This document shows, in pieces, positions 62,082 through 64,000 of a stretch of DNA of 64,000 bases (positions are counted from its first letter, which is position 1; each line of letters begins with the position of its first letter). The notes below the pieces were generated by a model. It saw only the letters and a list, made by a program, of their open reading frames with translations. It was not told the origin of the DNA and ran no database searches. The position numbers and the translations under genes are program-made. The DNA is taken from positions 39,281 through 103,280 of the forward strand of contig JBBRPP010000014.1 of assembly GCA_038227995.1 (NCBI GenBank). The letters are read 5' to 3'. Source of the DNA: WLMZ01 sp038227995. GTDB taxonomy: Bacteria > Actinomycetota > Acidimicrobiia > Acidimicrobiales > Ilumatobacteraceae.

Positions 62082-63134
62082 TCAGCGGCGGCCGAGCATG
62101 GCCAGTCGGTCAGCCACGTCGGCATAGCGAGGATCGGCTGCAGACACCCGCTTGAAGAAGTTTCGGGCCCGAACGATGTCGCCCGAGCGGTCATACAGAT
62201 CGGCGATCACGTACCACTGCTTGAGGTGGTAGTCACGAACGCGTTTGGGCGCATCTGCAGAGCGAAGCAACAGGGTGAGGGCGCCGGCCAGATCTCCCTG
62301 ATCCGCCAACGCGCCAGCCGCAACGATACGACCCTCGGTCATCACTTCCGGCGCCGGCGAGGACTCGCGGATCTGCATCCACAACTGCTCGACATCGCGG
62401 TAGCGACGAAGAGCCCGGTAGCAGTCGGCCAGCACCGGAAGCTGCTCGGGAGTCGGATGAAGCGAGCGAGCCTGCTCCAACTCAGCAGCCGCCTTGCGCC
62501 ACTCACCAAGGCGATACAGCGCAATGCCGGCCACCTCGTGCGCTGCCCCGACGTTCGGCAAGTTCTTCAGGACCGACTGCACCATGCGCAGGGCATCGCG
62601 ATATCGATCGCGCTCGAGTGCCTCAGTCGCCGAAGCCAGGCGCTCCATGTAACGCGCAGACGTACGCGCATCAGATTCGCGTTGCACCTCTTCGACCCAT
62701 GACGGATCGAGCCGCGAGGCATCTCCACTCGGCCTCCGAACACGGCCCGCCGGCGTGGGATCCTCATCGACGGAGCTCTGACGACCGCGCTCGGTCGCCT
62801 GTTGAGCAAGCTCTCGCAACGGACCGTCATCCTGCCAACGCTCGGGAATCCACTTCTCCCTGACTGGTGTCGGCGGCACATAGTCAGCGTCGCGTGCTGG
62901 CCGACGTGACTTGATGTCCATCGAGCGCTTGTCGGCCTCGCTCAACGGCCGGCGCGGACGAGGGGCCTCGCCGTCCCGACGTGTCGGGTTGCGAGTCCCA
63001 CCCGCGGATCCACCAGCGGCCCGGCCAGAAGCGCCTGATATCGGGCGCCCGGACCAGCTGCTCGATGACGAGCCCGCGGCTGGTGTGCGCCCGCTCGGAG
63101 ATTGACGGGGGCGGGGACGCGGGGTCGTGGGCAT
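62082..63134 (-). CDS. tetratricopeptide-repeat protein with disordered basic N-terminus
   Basis: A 350-residue protein. Residues 1-130 are Pro/Arg/Ser/Gly-rich and probably disordered. The rest is helical with TPR-like pairs: ALERDRYRDALRMVQSVLKNLP, HEVAGIALYRLGEWRKAAAELEQA, VLADCYRALRRYRDVEQLW, and YVIADLYDRSGDIVRARNFFKRV. No enzymatic motif; likely a scaffold. ATG 63134 follows TAGGCT by 8 nt. It lies just downstream of the rRNA operon terminator. The 109-bp gap to the SSB gene holds only its leader. Confidence 0.82.
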   Translation of the reverse strand: MPTTPRPRPRQSPSGRTPAAGSSSSSWSGRPISGASGRAAGGSAGGTRNPTRRDGEAPRPRRPLSEADKRSMDIKSRRPARDADYVPPTPVREKWIPERWQDDGPLRELAQQATERGRQSSVDEDPTPAGRVRRPSGDASRLDPSWVEEVQRESDARTSARYMERLASATEALERDRYRDALRMVQSVLKNLPNVGAAHEVAGIALYRLGEWRKAAAELEQARSLHPTPEQLPVLADCYRALRRYRDVEQLWMQIRESSPAPEVMTEGRIVAAGALADQGDLAGALTLLLRSADAPKRVRDYHLKQWYVIADLYDRSGDIVRARNFFKRVSAADPRYADVADRLAMLGRR

Positions 63135-63142
63135 GGCCGTCA

Positions 63143-63148
63143 AGCCTA
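63143..63148 (-). promoter_or_regulatory. -10 box of TPR gene
   Basis: TAGGCT ends 8 nt before ATG 63134, giving a leaderless layout just after the rRNA terminator. Confidence 0.5.
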
Positions 63149-63159
63149 CGGGACAAGGC

Positions 63160-63200
63160 CGGAAAAATGCCGAATGCCCCCAGCAGAGCTGGGGGCATTC
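63160..63200 (-). terminator. rho-independent terminator of rRNA operon
   Basis: A perfect 12-bp stem (GAATGCCCCCAG, loop of 5, complement, 63172-63200) is followed on the minus strand by GGCATTTTTCC, i.e. a short U-tract. It lies 12 nt after the 5S 3' end. Confidence 0.85.
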
Positions 63201-63211
63201 GTTTCGATAAA

Positions 63212-63327
<116 letters not shown>

Positions 63328-63391
63328 ATCTCTTGTCAAAGCGTCGCATCAGCGACCTCAAGGACTCCAGAGCAAGCACGAGCGAAATTTG

Positions 63392-64000
<609 letters not shown>

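Noticed and set aside
63328..63391. tRNA in the 23S-5S spacer
   Set aside because: Only 64 nt, no cloverleaf-like arms or T-loop sequence.

Overview
The window is high-GC, densely packed bacterial DNA that reads as an actinobacterium. Three things point there. The right half keeps the mycobacterial-type order tlyA - NAD kinase - recN - pyrG - ADP-ribose pyrophosphatase - xerD, followed by scpA - scpB - rluB. The left and middle carry genes otherwise typical of arabinan-walled actinobacteria (dprE1, dprE2, a UbiA-type phosphoribosyltransferase, a giant AftD-like protein). GTG starts and start/stop overlaps are very common. The absence of neighbouring mycolate or emb genes and the unusual gene order suggest a lineage outside Mycobacteriales, possibly Acidimicrobiia (Ilumatobacter-like); that placement is inference.

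Layout. 1-8.6 kb: nitrogen and purine catabolism (partial M20 amidohydrolase, creatininase family, three-subunit xanthine-dehydrogenase-type enzyme with a purine phosphoribosyltransferase), a CrtI-like flavoprotein, PPK2 and a small DUF5522-like protein. 8.7-14.8 kb: a complete peptide/nickel-type ABC importer operon (lipoprotein, two permeases, two ATPases). 14.8-19.1 kb: enoyl-CoA hydratase, AlkA-like glycosylase, PIG-V-like mannosyltransferase, epoxide hydrolase. 19.1-45.2 kb: a cell-envelope glycan region with polyprenyl-phosphate sugar synthase, AftD-like arabinofuranosyltransferase, a GMC oxidoreductase/epimerase block, six further polytopic GT-C-like proteins, a GT2-GtrA protein, a GT4 enzyme, and the decaprenyl-phosphoryl-arabinose pathway (dprE2, dprE1, methyltransferase, UbiA, HAD phosphatase). 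45.2-49.8 kb: aroA, tyrA, rluB, scpB and scpA, on the same strand as the arabinose-donor genes and overlapping with them. 49.9-58.4 kb: trpS, then HD protein, xerD, nudix, pyrG, recN, NAD kinase, tlyA and a phasin/H1-like protein. 58.4-63.1 kb: HAD hydrolase, DUF1015, class I aldolase, a short SSB and a TPR protein. 63.2-64 kb: the 3' end of an rRNA operon (5S, end of 23S), minus strand, with a clear terminator.

How it works together. UbiA is expected to join phosphoribosyl diphosphate to decaprenyl phosphate, the HAD enzyme could remove the 5-phosphate, and DprE1/DprE2 epimerise ribose to arabinose. AftD and perhaps some GT-C proteins would use the resulting lipid-linked arabinose outside the membrane, while GT2 and GT4 enzymes act on the cytoplasmic side.

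The most unusual signal is regulatory. At least sixteen transcription-unit starts show a TAnnnT box only 5-9 nt before the start codon, the geometry of leaderless mRNAs. It supports several start choices, and in two cases it precedes a tiny ORF whose stop overlaps the start of a large envelope gene (ATGA). No mobile element, CRISPR array or tRNA was seen. No gene-free stretch exceeds 300 bases.
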